Positions 60,801 through 64,000 of a stretch of DNA of 64,000 nucleotides are shown in pieces. Where the stretch lies: the NCBI GenBank assembly GCA_040902425.1, contig JBBDXI010000041.1, forward strand, positions 62,001-126,000. Reading direction: 5' to 3'. The position numbers were made by a program, and so were the translations under genes. The notes under the pieces were generated by a model. That model was not told the origin of the DNA. It worked only from the letters and a program-made list of their open reading frames with translations, and did not search any database. The DNA is from JBBDXI01 sp040902425. Its GTDB lineage: Bacteria; Planctomycetota; Phycisphaerae; Phycisphaerales; UBA1924. The stretch's first letter is position 1; each line of letters starts with the position of its first letter.

Positions 60801-62426
60801 ATGTCGAGCTCCGCATCGCAACCCGGTGTCGGCCGCCTGCCCGCGGGAGATCCCGAGGGCCCCGGCGAGCGGCGCCGCGCGGCGGGCCCGAAGCCGGCCC
60901 TGGAGTTCGGCCACGCGTGGGACTACGCGCCCGCGCCCGAGTCGGTGAAGGTCGAGATCGCCCCGCGGTACGGCCATTTCATCAACGGGAAGTTCGTCGA
61001 GCCGCGGGGCGGGGAGCGCTTCGCGACCGTCAACCCGGCGACCGAGCAGGTGCTGAGCGAGGTGGCGCAGGGGTCGGAGGCAGATGTCGATGCGGCGGTG
61101 CGGGCGGCCGCGGCCGCGCAGCCGAAGTGGGCAGCGCTCAAGGCGACCGAGCGGGCCAAATACATCTTCCGCATCGCCCGCCGCATCCAGGAGCGGGCCC
61201 GCGAGCTGGCGGTGCTGGAGACGATGGACGGCGGGAAGCCGATCAGGGAATCCCGCGACGTGGATGTGCCCCTCGCGGCCGCCCACTTCTTCTACCACGC
61301 GGGCTGGGGCGACAAGCTGGCGTACGCGTTCCCGGGTAGGTCGGCTCTCCGAGCCGATGCAGGGCGCGAGGGCGGCTCGAAGAATCGGCACGGAGTGCCG
61401 ACCTACCCAAGGCCCATCGGCGTCTGCGGCCAGATCATCCCGTGGAACTTCCCGCTGCTGATGGCGGCGTGGAAGCTCGCCCCGGCGCTGGCGTGCGGGA
61501 ACACGTGCATCCTGAAGCCCGCGGAGACGACGCCGCTGACGGCGCTTCGGCTGGCCGAGATTCTTCAGGAGATCGGCCTGCCCCCGGGTGTCGTAAACAT
61601 CGTCACCGGCGACGGGCGGGCCGGCGCGGCCCTGGTGAACCACCCGGGAGTCCGAAAGATCGCGTTCACGGGCAGCACGGAGGTCGGCAAGAAGATCGCC
61701 CGGGCGGTCGCGGCCCGGGGCGTCGGCCCGGAGGGCCGACCTACCCGCCTCACGCTCGAGCTCGGCGGCAAGTCGCCCAACATCATCTTCGAGGATGCCA
61801 GCATCGACCAGGCGATCGAGGGGATCATCCAGGCCATCTACTTCAACCAGGGCCATGTCTGCTGCGCCGGCTCGCGCCTGTTCGTGCAGGAGAGCATCCT
61901 CGACCAGGTCACCGAGAAGCTCCGCATCCGCATGGCCAGCCTGCGCGTCGGCGACCCGCTCGACAAGAACACCGACGTCGGCGCGATCAACAGCCGCCAG
62001 CAGCTCGACACGATCAACCGCTACCTGGCCGCGGGGCGCAGCGAGGGGGCGAAGCTCCACGAGACCAACGGCCACCCGCTCCCGGAGAAGGGCTACTGGT
62101 GCCGGCCCAGCTTCTTCACCGGCGTGCAGCCCAGCCACACGGTCGCCCGCGAGGAGATCTTCGGCCCGGTGCTGGCGGTGCTGAGCTTCCGCACGCCGGA
62201 GGAGGCCATCACCCGCGCGAACAACACGCCCTACGGCCTGGCCGCGGGCGTGTGGACCGACAAGGGCAGCAAGATCTTCGAGATCGCGCGGAAGCTGAAG
62301 GCGGGGGTGGTGTGGCTGAACACCTACAACCGCTTCGACCCGGCGAGCCCCTTCGGCGGCTTCAAGGAGAGCGGGTTCGGGCGCGAGGGGGGGATGCAGG
62401 GGCTACGGGCGTACGTGGAGCTTTAG
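60801..62426 (+). CDS. Aldehyde dehydrogenase with in-frame repeat inserts
   Basis: 541 residues. Features: IGVCGQIIPWNFPLLMAAWK (substrate tunnel Asn), LKPAETTPLTA (NAD site Lys), FTGSTEVGKKIAR, LELGGKSPNI with the general-base Glu, and FNQGHVCCAGSR with the catalytic Cys. EEIFGPVL and the end SPFGGFKESGFGREGG are conserved. It oxidises aldehydes to acids with NAD(P); substrate unknown. Two in-frame inserts carry REP-like elements: 25 codons at 61334-61408 and about 8 codons at 61723-61746. The 60-residue N-terminal lead is also extra. Confidence 0.93.
   Translation: MSSSASQPGVGRLPAGDPEGPGERRRAAGPKPALEFGHAWDYAPAPESVKVEIAPRYGHFINGKFVEPRGGERFATVNPATEQVLSEVAQGSEADVDAAVRAAAAAQPKWAALKATERAKYIFRIARRIQERARELAVLETMDGGKPIRESRDVDVPLAAAHFFYHAGWGDKLAYAFPGRSALRADAGREGGSKNRHGVPTYPRPIGVCGQIIPWNFPLLMAAWKLAPALACGNTCILKPAETTPLTALRLAEILQEIGLPPGVVNIVTGDGRAGAALVNHPGVRKIAFTGSTEVGKKIARAVAARGVGPEGRPTRLTLELGGKSPNIIFEDASIDQAIEGIIQAIYFNQGHVCCAGSRLFVQESILDQVTEKLRIRMASLRVGDPLDKNTDVGAINSRQQLDTINRYLAAGRSEGAKLHETNGHPLPEKGYWCRPSFFTGVQPSHTVAREEIFGPVLAVLSFRTPEEAITRANNTPYGLAAGVWTDKGSKIFEIARKLKAGVVWLNTYNRFDPASPFGGFKESGFGREGGMQGLRAYVEL
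61334..61408. repeat. 75-bp in-frame BIME-like element inside the aldehyde dehydrogenase
   Basis: Flanked by inverted GGGTAGGTCGGC (61334-61345) and GCCGACCTACCC (61397-61408). Each end has a 7-bp stem with 3-nt loop: TCGGCTC/GAGCCGA around TCC, and TCGGCAC/GTGCCGA around GGA. 75 bp is exactly 25 codons, and the inserted peptide separates AYAFPG from PRPIGVCGQ. Confidence 0.85.
61723..61746 (-). repeat. Second REP-like element inside the aldehyde dehydrogenase
   Basis: Minus strand: foot GGGTAGG, stem TCGGCCC/GGGCCGA, loop TCC. 24 bp (8 codons), in frame, giving VGPEGRPT between ARAVAARG and RLTLELGGK. The same foot and nearly the same stem occur at 38193-38215. Confidence 0.8.
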
Positions 62427-62537
62427 CCGGCCGGATCGGCCCGTCGTATTCGGCGAGCGAATAATCCCCGTCAGGATCCCCCGCGCAGCCACGGAGCGCG
62501 GGCCCCCTCCGCCGGGTCCCGGCCACCGGAACCGCCG

Positions 62538-64000
<1,463 letters not shown>

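Overview
This 64 kb window is very GC-rich and comes from a member of the Planctomycetota, most likely class Phycisphaerae. The clearest markers are two secreted proteins ending in paired GC-type dockerin repeats, tandem prepilin-like genes, a membrane-anchored Ser/Thr kinase, an MerR/BldC-type HTH fused to a receiver, and ribosomal proteins of planctomycetal length. Two runs of N (48127-48136 and 54912-54947) show that this is a draft or metagenome assembly.

Layout. 1-3914 (minus): S10 operon rpsJ-rplC-rplD-rplW-rplB-rpsS-rplV(partial), read from a near-consensus promoter at 4146-4173 through a leader of about 225 nt. 4.3-14.9 kb: secreted protein, M28 peptidase, ParDE-like toxin-antitoxin, cupin, metallo-beta-lactamase-fold hydrolase, frameshifted DinB-like gene, ThiF-like E1, GNAT, metallophosphoesterase. 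15-18.3 kb (minus): rpsL-rpsG, then a COG3014-type lipoprotein with LpoB. 18.4-22.9 kb: MazG-like, PduO-type cobalamin adenosyltransferase translationally coupled to a SpoIIE-type phosphatase, recJ. 22.9-29.3 kb (minus): seven-gene pseudopilin/secretin operon closed by a strong terminator. 29.7-38.9 kb: HEAT protein, HTH-receiver regulator, S23-type four-helix protein, M42 peptidase, YgfZ, dockerin protein, RibD, RNase HII-like protein. 38.9-42.3 kb: parS-like site, tRNA-Leu(CAG), recA, a second toxin-antitoxin pair (PIN). 42.6-51.3 kb: rpsB-tsf, CopA-type ATPase, AsmA-like protein broken by a gap, lipoprotein. 51.7-57.1 kb (plus): Gly/Tyr/Gln-rich BON protein, YqjD/YqjE/YqjK-like trio, two paralogous OmpR-type regulators and one histidine kinase with a degenerate ATP-binding domain. 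57.2-64 kb: prepilin-like protein, second dockerin protein, adenylate kinase, Csp-like copper protein, aldehyde dehydrogenase, truncated Ser/Thr kinase.

The most unusual signals lie below the level of genes. (1) Small hairpin repeats with a GTAG/GTGG/GTGAG foot and usually a TCC loop resemble REP/BIME elements. They occur singly or as inverted doublets, between genes, over stop codons, and in frame inside the aldehyde dehydrogenase and RNase HII-like genes. (2) At least seven genes have a -10 hexamer 5-8 nt before the start codon and no Shine-Dalgarno, which suggests leaderless transcripts. (3) GA-rich tandem arrays with an exact 8-nt period start right after stop codons and face each other as inverted pairs. 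(4) The rplV reading frame begins with an HTH-like segment instead of the L22 fold.
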